A stretch of DNA of 64,000 nucleotides from Litoditis marina (Eukaryota > Nematoda > Chromadorea > Rhabditida > Rhabditidae): contig OZ038439.1 of assembly GCA_964036275.1 (NCBI GenBank), positions 9,236,669-9,300,668 of the forward strand, in the 5' to 3' direction. Numbering within the stretch: the first letter of the stretch is position 1; every line of letters begins with the position of its first letter. Below, piece after piece: positions 39,311-52,956 of this stretch. Below the pieces are notes generated by a model, which was not told where the DNA came from, ran no database searches, and was given only the letters and a program-made list of their open reading frames with translations. A program made the translations under genes and the position numbers.

Positions 39311-42300
39311 AGGAACGTGTCTAATCCTAGTTCTCCGAGGTTTTTAATTGGCGCATGTTTCATGGAAAATTGAGGGAAAACCTCGCCTTGGTTGATTGGA
39401 ATATGCATGAAACAACGCTTTCCGATCTAGGATTTATGAGAGATTGTTCATAATGGCACTAGGATGCAGAGACTCGAAACAGCAATGGTATTCAATTTTG
39501 TGTTAAGGCACTCGCTCATTAGAAAAGGAAACAAATACGATTTAAAACATAGGACCGCAGTTTTTATTGGGCGACTCAATTTGAATATTTGTTTGGTGTC
39601 GTGAATAAAGTGAATGAGGTTTCTGCAATGATGGTCCAATAAAATTTGGAATAAGAAAAGAAAAAAGGTTTGCCATTCGTCAAAACGATCGGTGCTAATT
39701 CGGTTATGTGGCAACACGCTTCCGGGTAACCGAAACCTCCGCGTTTCGCATATTTTGCAAAATAAACGGTTTTTATAAGCAGAATGTAATAAACGTTTGT
39801 ATTCAAGATTGTTAAACTCATTAAAACTTGGCGTGAGCACGTCCTGAGGAGGGGTGTTTAAAATCGCAAATCTCGACTCGGTTTCAATCACGAACTCAAA
39901 ATTTTGAATTATTTAACTTTCCGAACTCAAGGTCGTAAACTCAATTTTTCTCTGAACCCGAAACTTCCTCGTGTGCCTTTTCTGCTTTCCTAACTAGCAG
40001 ACTCGGCAAATCTAGTTGTGTGGTTTCAAATGAAGACTTTATCATTTTCAAGAACACGGTTTCTTAAAACGGTACGTTCCACACATAAAAATATTCTCAA
40101 AAATCGTTCTTTTGAAGCGAGAGAAAGAGGAAGAAACTGCCGCGGAAGATTGTTTACGTGAAAGGAAAAGCTGGTTAATCCGAGTGTTGTTCCTCGCTCA
40201 ATTTCTATTTTCGGGTTTTGTCGCTCTTTAAGAAGTACTGAAAGCTGATACTCTTTATAAAGAACCTAAGAGAGTTGATTTATCCATTTACAATGGTGTT
40301 GTATTCGTGCGATACAAGAGTGTTTCTTGTCATCAAGGCTTTTAGATGGTAATAATGAGTTTTACTCATGAATTTCCTAGTAATTAACCTATATGTACTA
40401 ATTGGTTATACTATTTTTTAGTTATTAATCAAAACAAAACTATCTGACAAAGTCAGAGAGAAAAGACGCCGTTGCTCCAGATTGTGAGGGAATAATGATA
40501 AACAAACTTTTCATTCTCATTAAAAAATGCAGCGAAAATAGATTCATTCATCGGATTTTCGCACAACCACAACTAACAAAAGTTAGAGCGTGGTGTTTAC
40601 TGCCATGAAATTCGACGAGATCAAACTAAAAACACAACGGTACTGAGCCAGCTGTACAGTATCGACCCACTTCGCTCGAAACAAGCCCTATAGTTTTTAT
40701 GCGTTAACGGAAACATGTAAAGAATAGGTGGTAGGTATCCACAAAGTATAACGCAGTAATACAAAGGAAAACATTTTGTAAGAAGGCTAGTACAGAAAAG
40801 AGTCCAACCCAACACTCAAAAGACAACATTTTACCGTATGCAACAAAATCCCGGCGATCGAATTCAGACCTGCAAGAATACACTGTCCGACTTCGGAAAT
40901 ATTACAACCTCCTATGTTGTCAACTGAACGGGAAAAAGTGAAGTTTACTCAGAGGCTTGGGGGCGAAATGTGTGGCGAGTTGAAACAAAAGTGGAAGAAA
41001 AGTGGTTTGCGGTTAAAAAGGGAATTCGCGTTCAAAATGTTGGTTCCCGTGGTTTTCAATACAACAAAATTCCGAAACTGAACAAAAAGTAACGTCTACG
41101 CGGTAGGTGAAGGTGTCTGCAAATTGGAATGAAGCAAAGTAGTGTTTCGGTTCAAAGCCGGAATTGCACGTTCAAAAATGTTGGTTTGACTAAGGGAAAC
41201 GAATGTTCGTTGGAAACTTTGAATGCAATCGAGAATCGAGGGATTAATCATCATTTCAGATCTGATGTCCAGGGAAAATGAATAACATGAATTAAAAGTT
41301 CACGATCGGTGTAAATTACATTGAGTTTGACATAAACAGTGTACTTTCTTGGCATCAGCTTTTAGTTGTATGCAGAATATGAAACGACGGTTCTTGATAC
41401 AACTGAATCCCGCTTTTTTCGTACTGAACGAAAAATAACGTTTTCCCTGGGTCCTGAGGGCGAAATTGATGAAAAGATGGAGCATAAGTGCGTAGAGAAA
41501 TGATTTTGTCGTTGAACAAAGGGATTTCGCGTTGAAAATGGGAAATTCCGACATTTTGTTTACAGAATGGAAAAAGTAACGTTTACCCGGAGGGCGGATG
41601 TGTATGGAAACTTTGGACGCAATCGAGAATCGAGGGATTAATCATCATTTCGAGTCGGGTTGGGAAGCGGAAATTAGAAACAGAAAAAGGAGATGGAAAT
41701 GAGGCGAAAAATGAGAGATGAAACATTGGTTGCGGGGGGGGGGATAGATTGGTAGACTATAGTGCTCAATTTCTCGAAAAAGTATACTTTGACGTTTCGG
41801 ATGACTTTTTCAGTTATGAAAACGTGTTAAAACTGCCGTAACATTTCATCCGCACGCTGTTATAGTTCACTCGAATGTGTAGACTACAGAAAGTGATAAA
41901 AACGTGGAACATTGAAACCCTAGCACACTTTTTGGGTCAGTTCACGTGGCTATGAATTTGACTAGTCGTGTGGTTGAAGCCAGATCTTTACGAGCAGATA
42001 ACTCAGTTTTTCGCATCGGGAGTTGATTACATTATGTTTTCAGTTGTGTTTCCAGTTGCCTACGTTCCTCGTATGAAAAAAATCAAAATTTGACCCGATA
42101 TGACCCGGTTCTTACAAATGCTTACAAAAAATACATAAAACGGACATAAATTAGATACGGTACGACCCGGTTTCTGAAACCTGAAAGATCTAGAGCTGCA
42201 ACTGTGCGTTCAGATCCGCTTGTATTCCACCCAATTCACTTAATATCTAGAAGCTGTTGCGATTGAAATTAAAAATAATTCCAGCAAATTAGGTCGTGTT

Positions 42301-42620
42301 ATAGTACCGCGTTCTGAAATGTTTGAACGTTTAACATAACTGTCCCGAGATGGTCAATTTAGAAATTCTGGAACGCGCTGCATTCACAGATGAAAAATCT
42401 GACACAAATCAGCGAGTTAATAGATGTTTGTTTAAACGATGACACTTTCGTAACAGAAATACCATGATGGAGCGTATTCAATACTCTCTAACTATTAATC
42501 TACATGTTTCACGTGAAAAACATGTGTTGACTTTAGTAAACAATAACGTTGGAACGGGGTGGTGGTTCGGATAGATAGAAAACTATCTAATTTGGGAAAT
42601 AAATTGAATTAGCCACAAAC

Positions 42621-42931
42621 ATGCGTCGGTTTTTCGCTAAGTGCATTGGAAAAATTGAATTAAATGAAATCGTTGAAATCGAAAATCAATTAAAGTTTGT
42701 TTTCCTCAGAAATGTTATTTCCGTACATTCTGTGGTTGTGGGTTCGCATTCAGATTTAGCTGAGGGAGAACTTATGAACGAGGAAAGTAAACTAGCTGAT
42801 GAAAATTCTTGTGAAGTTTGTTTTGAAGTTTTACTTGCAAGTTTATTTTTAATATCTCATTAACTACAGCTTGTTTACGATACTTTTTCAGGTAACTCGA
42901 GTAATTTCCTGTGCCTGTAGTTACCATGATG
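42621..42931 (+). CDS. Candidate small plus-strand gene
   Basis: An 80-codon ORF starts at 42621 (MRRFFAKCIGKIELNEIVEI) with a Glu-rich, coding-like composition. An acceptor CTTTTTCAG at 42892 opens an exon VTRVISCACSYHDVIS that ends at a strong donor GTAAGT (42942). An inner donor (GAA|GTTTGT near 42818) would join them in phase. No later exon or homolog was found. Confidence 0.2.
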
Positions 42932-44214
42932 TAATCTCCGGTAAGTTAATTTGCAGTGGTGCAAATATAACTGCGAATGGAGAACAGGGAATAATGGTTT
43001 AAAATGCATGATAGGTAACTGTACATTTTTGATGTAAAACTCGGAGGTAGATCTAAGTTTTTATCGCAGATTTCATTTCATGATAAACATAGTATTATGG
43101 GGTTGGCGCTTCTCAGAGCAATCCTATACGGTGTATGTTGCTTCATCCTCCTGTGTTAGAAGTGTGATTCCTTTGCTTTTGGGTGGAAGTTCGTACGTTA
43201 TGGCTCGTATTGGGATCAAACTACAATCCATTTCTGATCATCCTACATCAAATGTTTTCAAGATGCGAGCGCAAAGTTTCAACGTCCTCCAATATCTGAG
43301 TTGCATGAAAAGTTAGAAATCCGCTAACACAAAACGTTGAGTTACAAGCGGTAGATGGGAGGACCTGGCGCTATAGAATTGCCTATCGTGTTCAGAGGCG
43401 GTATTCATGGAAATGCCGGCCTCTCAATCCGAGCCTGCGTCTCCTCGAACATACGCTATTTCTCTGCTCTGAAATTCCGCCGCGATACGAGTGTCGCGAA
43501 ATAGTACGTAAAGCGAGAGACGCAGAATGGGATGAAGGGAACTTGTGAATTTTCATGTGTAGTTGGAAAATGTTAAACATTCACGCCCATATGAATAAAA
43601 CTCGCGTAGTTACAAGTTTTGTAATTTAGTTTGTAAATATCAGTCAATCTTCTCCCTGCAAGTGATAATCCTGTACTAAACTAAACATCCAAATGACTAT
43701 ATGTGCTTTCATAAATGATGAATAGAGAATGTAACTTTTTGCCGCCGCACGAGACTCATGAATAGCCTGATTAGTGACGTAGTTGACTATAACTCATACT
43801 AGTGCAGGGTAAACACCCTATTTCATGTTAGTTTCTATAGTCTGTATCTTTCTCCCGCGTAGTTTGGTGCCACTAAAATTGTGAATATTGTATTATTTCG
43901 GAACTTTCAAGCATACATTCCGATGAACAGTACTTCACCCTTATAACAGTACGTACCTAGCAAACGTTCTGGAGAACTTATGCTCTCTATGAGAAGTATT
44001 CGTAGAAAATTGTGCCAATTATCGAGTCACTTTCGCATCGGCCTCGAACAGAGAGTGTCAAGATCAGAGAGGCGCAGACATTGTGAGCCTATCTGCGGCC
44101 TGTTGAAACTCTACAGATAATAGTTATCAAATGGGGCGGAAAAATACGCGACAGATAAATGTTTTCAAACTGTGCGAGTTATGACCTACACTATGCCGTC
44201 GTTAATGTTTTTAT

Positions 44215-44400
44215 GACGACTATAGTCGTCGCCAACGGAAAGGCGGAAGGGTACTGAATATCTTACTTTCCACTGTGTACGCACACATGTCTTCGATTCC
44301 AAAGCTCGCCTGCTCTGTGCGCAAATAGCGCAGTGGTGAGCGCTCTGCTACAAATATTTAGCTCGCAGGTTCGATTTCGGCGTGAGACAGTTTTTTTGGC
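44215..44400 (+). repeat. tRNA-derived SINE-like element, copy 1
   Basis: A head with ACTATAGTCGTCGCCAACGG, GGGTACTGAATATCTTAC and CTGTGTACGCACACATG is followed by a tRNA-like segment with TAGCGCAGTGG (A box) and GGTTCGATTTC (B box). Related copies lie at 47247-47425, 53181-53242 (head only) and 54730-54895 (inverted). Confidence 0.7.
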
Positions 44401-44580
44401 TCCCACTACAGAGGGAGGCGCTACTGGTTTTCTAGAATGGTTAGCGCGGTAGACTGTTGCTTCCGCCTCCCAGCCGGAGGCAATCTTTATCGTAACATGA
44501 GTAGTTTTCAATTATAAATTTTGGCTCGGTTCCTAAGCTATGAGCTTGAATCTTTCACAGTTATTTTTTGCAAAACTTAC

Positions 44581-44755
44581 CTCCTTTTTTGTATTTCATC
44601 AAAACTTGTTGAACAACTGTTGAAGAGAACTTTTCGATAGAAGTTCTGTGAGTAACTTCAGAACTGGAAAACCAACTATACTTCCGGTCAACTGGTGTTC
44701 TCGGGCGTCCCTCTAACGAACCCATTCTTGGAGAAGCACATCGTTGGAACGTCAT
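44581..44755 (-). CDS. Isolated minus-strand exon, unknown protein
   Basis: From ATG 44755 the frame reads MTFQRCASPRMGSLEGRPRT, then PVDRKYSWFSSSEV and a run ending VLMKYKKG, 58 codons plus one base, to a strong donor GGAG|GTAAGT. An acceptor TATTTTTGAG at 44785 could instead make it an internal exon. Composition is coding-like and richer in GC than its surroundings. It may belong to the membrane-protein gene downstream, but phase alone does not link them. Family not recognised. Confidence 0.45.
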
Positions 44756-44834
44756 TTGAGTTTTGAAATTGAATTTCGTTCTCCTCAAAAATAGTGGAAC
44801 GTTATTCCTGTTTCTTGAAGATTTGTCTCATTAT

Positions 44835-45069
44835 TATAGTTCCCACCATTCCTACTGAGACTCCTACAGTAACTTTACAAACTTTCCGGAGGCTGTTGTG
44901 ACGCTACAAAGTCAGTTCATCAATAACCGTCTCGTACATTCATCGTACCTGAGGACGAGAACAGGGTGAAAAAATCCTATTCCTTTCCGATCACAAGAAG
45001 GTGAGGAAGACGACTTAGAAGTTTCAAAATCATACTGTAGGAGTCTCAGTGAGAATGAAAAAGACTATA
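44835..45069 (+). repeat. 235-bp MITE, copy 2
   Basis: TATAGTTCCCACCATTCCTA at the left and TAGGAGTCTCAGTGAGAATG at the right; it matches 17765-17999 along its length (CTGAGGACGAGAA shared). Confidence 0.85.
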
Positions 45070-47246
45070 TAATCTCATCAATTTAGCAATTACAAAATTA
45101 TAAAATTACTTCAACACTTTAGTAGCCTTTTCTATCTTTTGCTTCTTATTTTGATTCATCTCTACACAGTAAACATCACGTTTTTGCGTTTTCCGATAAC
45201 GTCCTTCATTTATGAAAAAGTTGTTCAAAAGGTTCGGCGAATATGTTTCCGGGAGCATGAATTGTATTGAAAATGTCCATTCTAATCAACTTTTCATGCG
45301 CTCCATTTATTTTTCAGCGCACCGCTCGAAGCCTTTTTAGAAGATTAACTCTCGTCGAAATGATGTAGCAACAGTAGCGGAAAATCGTTCCGCTAGCCGT
45401 ATTTTTGAATTTTTCACGTAACAGTGCAATTAACTTCACGTTATGACGTACACGCTCTGTCCGTTTAGATTTGAACTACTAATTTTATTATTCATGGAAA
45501 TAGCCAAGATATTGGTTTTGCTTCACATTTTTATAATAACTTCACTTCTCTAGTATTTTTATAGAAATGTACTCATTGTGAGATGAAAAGTGGCTTCACG
45601 TGATGACGGACGTGAATCATTTCCAAGTTCCTTTTGCTGTTGCTTCGCTAGAAAAATGAAAATATCCCAGTTTTCCGATGTATCCAGCAAAAAAAGCAGA
45701 AACAATTTTCCGTTTTCTAAAAAGTTGTTTTTCTTAGAGGTTGAAAAATTGATTTCACGTGGTGACGTACGTGGATCCTCCCTTTCCCAGGTCGTATTTT
45801 TGTTGTTCCGCGAGAAAGGCCGAGGATTCAATTAAGTTGTGGAGAAATGCGCTGCCCGGGACTAGTTCGTGTTTGGGAAAACAAACGCACGTTGATTGTT
45901 TAACGCAGATGAGAAAAAAACCTTGACACGTGATTATTTCGTAATTTTCCATTTTCCCCCGAAAATACCTTTTTATACGGTACGTTTCAGTTATTCTTAT
46001 GTGAATAGCGCAGCTCTCATTCTCGTTTCCTTTCTCTCACATTCGTTCTCTGGCTCTCCCGCCCCCCCCGCCCTCTCTCTTCATCCCCCTCTCTCTCTCC
46101 TATCTCTCTCTCTCTCTCATCTCTTTATCTTCTTTCATTCCTCTTGATATGATGTTTCACTGTGCGAGTATGTTTCTATTCCTAATGATGAAAAACTTTC
46201 GCGTTTGTAGTAATCTACATGTCTCATTTTCCGTTTCTGCTCGATTTTCACATTTCCAATTATAACGAATCATCATTCCTTTTACGCAGTTTTCTGTTCA
46301 GTTTGTTGAACAAAAGCTCGGTTCACATTGGAACCGCCAGAGAAAATCACTAAAAACGTTTGAAAACACTCAGATTACCTATATCTTCAGTTGGTGTACA
46401 GTGTAATGGTACTGCATAGGAAGTAACGAATTCTTCGTTGTAGTTCGATCGACCGAGAACAAAGGGACAAAACTACAATTACAGCGAGATAGGGTAACGT
46501 TTCCTTTTGAAGGGTCAATGTGCACGATAGAATAATTTCTCTCCAAACTGAACGGATTCTGCCAAAATCGTTCAAAGATGTTAATTAGACATGTAATAAG
46601 GAAGCTCTCGCACGTTCTCTGGCCTAACCGATGAATGATGAAGAACTTTGTGCAATGAGGCTCATAAGATCATAGGTTTGAATCCCGTAAAGTTTTAGAT
46701 TACAAAACTTGACATTATTTGATTTTATTTAAACGTAATTCTATTGAACTAATGAAACTCAATTGAGTCCGGGTGGTTTAGAAGCGGACCCCCCCCCAAC
46801 CTGCGTCTCTTGAATCACACGCTATTTCTCGGCTCTCAAGGTTTCAGTGTTTTCACGTAAGTTCTGTCCACTTTGAAAGTGTTGGTACCCCAATATGTTT
46901 TTTAACTGAAAACGTAAAACAAAACATCGTTTGTGTTTTTGTAATGATGATTATTGTGGTTTCGCAACATCAACCGAATTACGCTATTTTTCTGTTGAAC
47001 GTTCGAAAAAACAACCATGACCACAATCATACATCGCTGTTTGAAACCTTGGTTATTTTCCACCACATTTCTCAATCTAGCCGGAAAATGAGCATACTTT
47101 CAACCCCCGTGGATTGTACAATGGTGATTGAACAATGTCGACACTGATGATCAAAACTACCCTCGTCATCATTGTTTGTTCTCTTGCTTCCAATGTAGTG
47201 ACTGAATCAGTGTTGTAGTTTGGTCTTCCTTTACATCACAAATTCA

Positions 47247-47425
47247 CTATAGTCGTCGCTTACAGAAAAGCTGGGGTGTACTGTATATCTCACTTTGCGC
47301 TGTGTAAGAACACATATACTCGATTCGTCCGTGCTGCTCGTATAAGCCCAGTTGGTGTAGTGGTTAGCTTTCGCGCCTCCCATTCTTTTGAGCCCGGTTC
47401 GAGTCTCACATGAGGCGGCTCTTTT
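47247..47425 (+). repeat. tRNA-derived SINE-like element, copy 2
   Basis: The head CTATAGTCGTCGCTTACAG, GTACTGTATATCTCACTTTG is followed by GGTGTAGTGGTTAGC (A box), CGCCTCCCATT and GGTTCGAGTCTC (B box). The body resembles a Gly- or Glu-type tRNA more than copy 1 does. Confidence 0.7.
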
Positions 47426-48290
47426 ATAAATTTGGCACGCACAATAATCTGATTTTCCAACTGGAGCTGGATCAAACTACAATCACAGGTCGCGGACAAT
47501 ACAAAGTTTTCGCCTTTCTTGCCTAGAGCGAGCGAAGTACAAAAATTACAAACATACAAATCCTACAATCCAAAGTACAACGCTTCCCATCAGTATTCTT
47601 CAGATACATTCTTCTCCCCCGCTCTTTTCCCGTAATTGTCCTTCCCATTTGTGCTCATTCTGTCCGACCAAAATGTCCCAATTTCCCTCTCTACGAGGCT
47701 CGTTTCTTCCCCTCCAAGAGGGTAGATCAAACAAATACACGTTTCAAGTACGAGAGAGCAAAGATCAACGCCTCAGACGTTTTTTAAATGTTTGCGTTCA
47801 GGGGCAATCTCGTTCGGACGATACTGGGAAGCTTTTTCGGGTTCAGAATTCATTTTCACAGCATTTTTTCTTGATAGCTAAAAAACACTTTGTGAAACTA
47901 ACAAAACGTGAGAAAATTGTACATTATGATTTTGAATATTCAAATGAGGTTTACGTTGAACTTCAGTGACTTCTTTTCTTTACTGGGTTTTTCTGGGTTG
48001 TTTTGTACACGTCTTACGCAAAAAGTTTCCCACGGCGTTTCGAATAAATTTAAGATCTTTCATGGCATTGCTTTTTGAGTGATTGCTGCTTTTCTTGATT
48101 CCACGCCATTTGTAAATAATTAATGAAATACATATAAAAAGTGTTCGAGCATTTGGCGGAAAAGGCGACTGAATAAACTTGAATGAAATTTATTTGGCGT
48201 GACGGCTGCATAGGTTAGTTATATAGGTTGAGTGCGTCATTTTTCATTTAAATGTTGGTGATTAGTTATACTATAGGCCAACTGAATAGT

Positions 48291-48625
48291 CATGTGAAGT
48301 TAGCATTCTTTCTGAGAAACCGTGTACTTTGTCATGGCACGTTTCTGAGCTCTGCTGTGTTTGAGAGAGTCTAGGTCAAGTGCGCAAAAAACGGTGCGCA
48401 TGTACCAAGTGAGCAAAAAAACTGCGCAAATTCTCAGTGAGCAATGAATTTTTGCAACCCTGAAAGTTGCAGTACCGCACATATCAGGAAAAAAAATTCG
48501 CACACATATCAGGGACACGACCGCGGTTGACCGCGGTCGTTTGAGTTTTGAAGTTGATATACACACACAGTAGTTTGAGGGAGTAGTAGAGTTGCTTCAC
48601 GTGACTGCGCAATTTACTAACAGTA
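48291..48625 (+). repeat. CACGTG repeat, copy 3, with nested insertion
   Basis: The family sequence is split: its left part runs to about 48361 (CTCTGCTGTGTTTGAG) and resumes near 48592 (TTGCTTCACGTGACTGCGC). The 230-bp insert repeats GTGCGCAAAAAACGGTGCGC- and GTGAGCAAAAAACTGCGC-type words and holds the perfect palindrome 48517-48540. Confidence 0.6.
48517..48540. repeat. Perfect 24-bp palindrome
   Basis: ACGACCGCGGT, TG, then ACCGCGGTCGT: 11-bp arms with a 2-bp loop. It is GC-rich in AT-rich surroundings and lies within the nested insertion. Confidence 0.85.
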
Positions 48626-50062
48626 TAGGAAATCTCTCACTTTCCCGAGGTAGCGCCTTTTTCCAGTGGCGAACAAGTTCTTTAGTATTTCCACTTTTCA
48701 TTGTTTGATGTCCAGAGAACTGTTTAGGTTCAGATAATCATAACTTTGTAAAAACTCTGTAAAACTAAAGCATGGACGTAGTTATTAGGTGCCTGAACTT
48801 GCAGGCTTCAGTGAGTTTGTTTATTTTGGCACTGACATAATCTTCTGATTTACTATACGTTGTGGTATAAACATTGAGCACTGGCGGCTCAAACATATTT
48901 CCGTGTTTCGAAAATGACCACAACTACGTAGAGTTTTTGTGTTTTTCTTCTGCTTCGAAGCTTAGAAGCTCCGAAAAAAATCACATTCTTTGAAAATCTG
49001 TATGTTCTGGTTTTCGCTACGTTTTATACTTTAAAAACCTAACAAGATTCGGAAAACGCTGTGCAATTGTTTCAAAACTTAATTTTTTTCGAAGTTCCAC
49101 CGCTTTTTCAAATTCAAAATTATTCAAGAACTCATACTAGAATAACTAAGAACTAATTCTAAAAATCTAAATAACTAATAACTGATATCTGACCGTGGAT
49201 TGAGCTTATAATGTCAATATGAATGTTGTGAGTGTGAAACTGACAGAGCTGGTCCTTTTCTGTGACCTTCTTCACTCCTTTGAAGAGTTTCAAAACTACG
49301 AAATCTGCCCCAATCTGTCATCTTGTTCCCAAAATCTCTCTCAGGGGAGTCTTTTTCGGGAAATCTCATTCGGAAGGTGACTTCGAGAGATCAATTACCC
49401 CAGAAACCTCTTCAAAAACTAGAGTCAATATTCGTAGGGTTGTAGTGAGTTTTATAGTTTTAAGTTTCATTTTGCTTAAATAGTTTTAAATATCAAACTT
49501 TAGTGTACATATATTCGAAACGTTTCTTTCAACTCATGTTTCTACTTTCACATCATGAACTGTTGGACTCTATATTCTGGATTTGGCTATAGATACTGAA
49601 CTGAACTGGTTGTGAGTTTGAGAAACAGCAAATTTTACGAAAAGTATGAAACTTTGCTAAATCCCCAATCTTTTTGATGAAATTGAATACTGCTTTGTGT
49701 TTGCTTGCAGTTTTCGCTGAAAACGTCGTTAATAAGCCCATAATTCAATAAAAAGCGTATTCAATTAGCACTGCGCCCCATTCAGTTTTTTCGAAACCAA
49801 AATCAGAAGCGATCCGTTCTGAACAGAACAGGCGAGTAAATTTTTTTATATTTAATTTTTCTATGAATTATAAATCTGTCGCCTCATTTTTCCATTAGTC
49901 CTCTTGGGTTCTGCTAGTTTTGTATCAATCTCGTATGCGCAAAGTTTGTGGGCGTGGTCTAATTTCGATACCTAGTACTCTCCGCTACCTATTTAGAACT
50001 CGTAGCACGCGGGAAATTTTTATATAAACCAGTTAGTTGATATACTTGAATTGAATTAAATA

Positions 50063-50170
50063 TGCACGTAAAGAAAGCATCCTAATGAGGAATCGTGCAC
50101 TTCGGCACTGCACGTTTCTGAGTTCTGCTGTGTTTAACATGTTCCACGTGACTGGGCAATTGACTATAGT
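50063..50170 (+). repeat. CACGTG repeat, copy 2
   Basis: AATCGTGCACTTCGGCACTG, GTGTTTAACATGTTCCACGT and GACTGGGCAATTGACTATAG match the family at 39204. Confidence 0.75.
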
Positions 50171-50523
50171 CACAAAATGATCAATTTAAAAGTTTAAATT
50201 ATTTAAGATTTATTCATTCTAAACTATCTATCCCAGTGACCCTATCTATTTACGGAAGCCACTCCAACTGAGACGGGTTCCTTTCCAATTTACGGCAGAA
50301 ACTACTCACGAAACCCCATTCAAAAAGCGTTTGGTCTGTGGTTTTCTATTTCTAATCTAAGGTTTGACGTCACGTTTAAAATGAAAACACCAATTATGGT
50401 CTTTTAAAATTTCAAACTGTTATTCAAAGATTCAGAATCACTTTGTTGTCAGAATAGTATTACGATCTCGACTTTTATGAGGACGAGTTATCAAAACCAG
50501 TTTTGGTAAAATTGATATGGTTA

Positions 50524-50758
50524 TATAGTCTTGTTCATTCCTACTGAGACTTCTACAGTGGGATTTCAAAACTTTCAAGCCGTTTTTCTCACTTCCTTTT
50601 GATCGGAGAAGTTGAGGATTTTCGTACCTCATTCTCCTTTTTAGGATCAGTAAATGTACGAGAGCATTGTTCATGAACTACATTTTCAGCTTCACAACAA
50701 CCTTCGGAAAGTTTGTAAGATTACTGTAGGAGTCTGAGTAGGAATGGTGGGAACTATA
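50524..50758 (-). repeat. 235-bp MITE, copy 3 (inverted)
   Basis: Ends TATAGTCTTGTTCATTCCTA and TAGGAATGGTGGGAACTATA. It matches copies at 17765 and 44835 in the opposite orientation. Confidence 0.8.
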
Positions 50759-51329
50759 TTAGCACTTTCGAGTTTGACTCCTACTCGGAACTCAAAAAAT
50801 AAAAACTCGAACCTCGATACAAAGTTGAATCTGGACAATTTTGCACCTGAAACCAACTCGAAACTCAGGTTTTCAACTGGAACCCTCTTACTTCTGTCGA
50901 ACACTTCTCATCAAATAGTGTGCACTAAATGAAAACTTCTATTTTCCCCAATGTTGCCATGAGTCAGAATTCAAAGTTCGTGATTTCTTGGTCCACCGGT
51001 TTTTTCTTCTTTTTCAGCAGTTTTCAATTGAAATTATTGTTGGACGGCGTTTCCGGTGAGCGGAAATTGTTCCAAACAACCAGCACTCATTCAGAGATTT
51101 TAGACCAAAGCTCGACGGAAACTCGAACTTTGACTTTTGCTAAAGAACGTAGATCACCTACTTATTTTTAGTGTAGGCTAAAAACTTGTACTATAATCAT
51201 AGTTTTTTCACTTTCAAACAGGAGCTCCAAACCAAGTTTCAAACTTTGACCTCTTCTGAAGAACGTAGATCACATATAGGGTTAGCTTCTTCCAAAGAAG
51301 GTCTATATGGTGTATGTTGCCCTTTTCGC

Positions 51330-51403
51330 TGTGTTTGTACTTTGATCCCTCTGCTATTCGGTAAAATTTTTGCATTACGGCGTAGTTGAAGATCAAACTA
51401 CAA
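51330..51403. repeat. TGTGTTTGTA..GATC palindrome, copy
   Basis: TGTGTTTGTACTTTGATCCC and GAAGATCAAACTACAA face each other about 74 bp apart. Same family as 592 and 31757. Confidence 0.65.
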
Positions 51404-51617
51404 TGATGACTGGGTACTCCCTATTACCAAGCGAACGAATACTCATTAATCACTCATTCTATTAGTTTTAAATGTTTCAAATACTAATTTGGTAAAATAG
51501 TGGAGGGGGAAGTGATAACATCTCACATTTGAAACGGGTTCCTACTCATTTCTGTTGTAGAAGTCGCCGAGAGACTTTATGGAGGGAAGATGAAAACTTC
51601 AGATTATTCTCATCTGC

Positions 51618-51686
51618 TGTGTTTGTAGTTTGATCCCTCAGTGTATTGTTTCAAACTCGAGATGTATGTAGATCAAACTAAAAAAA
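51618..51686. repeat. TGTGTTTGTA..GATC palindrome, copy
   Basis: TGTGTTTGTAGTTTGATCCC and GTAGATCAAACTAAAAAAAC face each other, about 300 bp downstream of the previous copy. Confidence 0.65.
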
Positions 51687-52956
51687 CAATTTTGGTGGGG
51701 GTAATTTACTATAGCCAAACTATAGCTACGTCAGTCACGACATACCTTTTTACTTCCTGGTTCCGAATCATGAATACCAAATGTGTCTATTTTGTTGATG
51801 TCACTTTTTAGTCTGTGTTATGACTGTGAACCAACTAAATATGCATTCATTATTCTTCGCCATCTACACCCGGTCACTATTTGGCACGCAGATAACAGAA
51901 ACACATCATAAAATGGGAACATTCTCCTAGAAAGGAATATCTTCTGTTACTTTGTAACTTTTAGGTAAATGTGAGTGTTTTTTACAGCTCAGATTGAAAG
52001 CAAAACGGTAGATCGTCTGCATAGTGTTACACCTTTAATATATTTGTTACAAAAATAAGTCATATAAAAATCGTAGTTTTAAATGCAAATGCAGTATATA
52101 GTGACCTTTTTGTTCAATGATCAAACACCAAATTTATTTAATTGTTCCTGAATTGTTGTCAATAATGTATGCATAATAAGGTCATGATGGGTGACTCTTT
52201 GCGACGCTTTTGAAACGTAAGTAAACACATCCTTCAGTTCAAGAGTAATGCTACTCACTCTTCTAAATTATGCTATTCATGTGATTGTCTGTTCAAAACA
52301 ACTGAGAAAACTTTTATTCGATTTTCCACCACGTTTTTAACAGAGTTTTTAGTAGTTCTGTTGTATTGCAATCTGTATTTGTAATATGATCTGCAAAACT
52401 CTACAATTACCCAATCACGCCCAAAACTCCAGATCGATCAAATACACACAAATCGGAGCAAAGGTAGAACATCCTTTGAAGTGAATGAATTAATATGAAA
52501 TGTGAAAATATGAATTAGTGGCTACATGTTTTGGTCCCTAAGATTGCTCTCATTCATATTTGTTCACTGATTTCATCTTTCTTTGAGAAGAAGACCATTC
52601 TCACATATGTAAGTCATCAACGCTAGTTCCCATTCTGTTTTTCTGTTTTTTTCCCCACAAATGTCTGCAATTTCATGTCACGACATGGTGTTCTGTTGCA
52701 CTTATTTCAAGCTTTCGCAGATTGTATAACTCTTTCCTTATTTTGAAGTTTCCAAACTGGAGCTGAAAGAAACTAAAGTAAAAACGTGGTGAGATACGTA
52801 TTATTTTTCCAATAAAAAACTTTTCATCATCCGCATTGGAAGATTATTTTTTGTTTTCGGGAAAGCGTCAATGAAATTTAGAAAGAATGTTTTTGAAAGA
52901 AAAGCAAGGTATTTCAAGAAGTATGTTCGTTTGTGCAACCTTTCTCCCCGATTTAA

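Larger units (their letters stand above)
36026..44580. other. Gene-poor, repeat-rich stretch
   Basis: No exon recognised except the candidate at 42621. Contents: an element with inverted ends at 37828-38113 (TTGTAGTTTGACC / GACCAAACTACAA), a CACGTG repeat at 39204-39310, a roughly 390-bp-spaced duplication (GCAATCGAGAATCGAGGGAT at 41228 and 41619), a TTTCGAGTT array at 37320, GAGACGCAG repeats at 43430-43530 and a SINE-like copy at 44215. If the flanking minus-strand exons belong to one gene, much of this is intron. Confidence 0.5.
45070..52956. other. Repeat-rich stretch without recognised genes
   Basis: Contains a roughly 165-bp duplication at 45590-45810 (CACGTGATGACGGACGTG / CACGTGGTGACGTACGTG), pyrimidine runs at 46020-46145, SINE-like, CACGTG and palindromic repeats listed separately, and several ORFs of 60-106 codons with no family features. 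No splice-bounded exon was convincing. Confidence 0.45.

Noticed and set aside
39448..39891. 147-codon minus-strand ORF with CKICETRRFRLPGSVLPHNR
   Set aside because: The Cys pattern faintly recalls a DHHC finger or a BEL/Pao integrase, but key Cys/His residues are missing and there are no splice or repeat boundaries.
47649..47969. 106-codon plus-strand ORF
   Set aside because: Open but without splice sites, family motif or coding-like neighbours.
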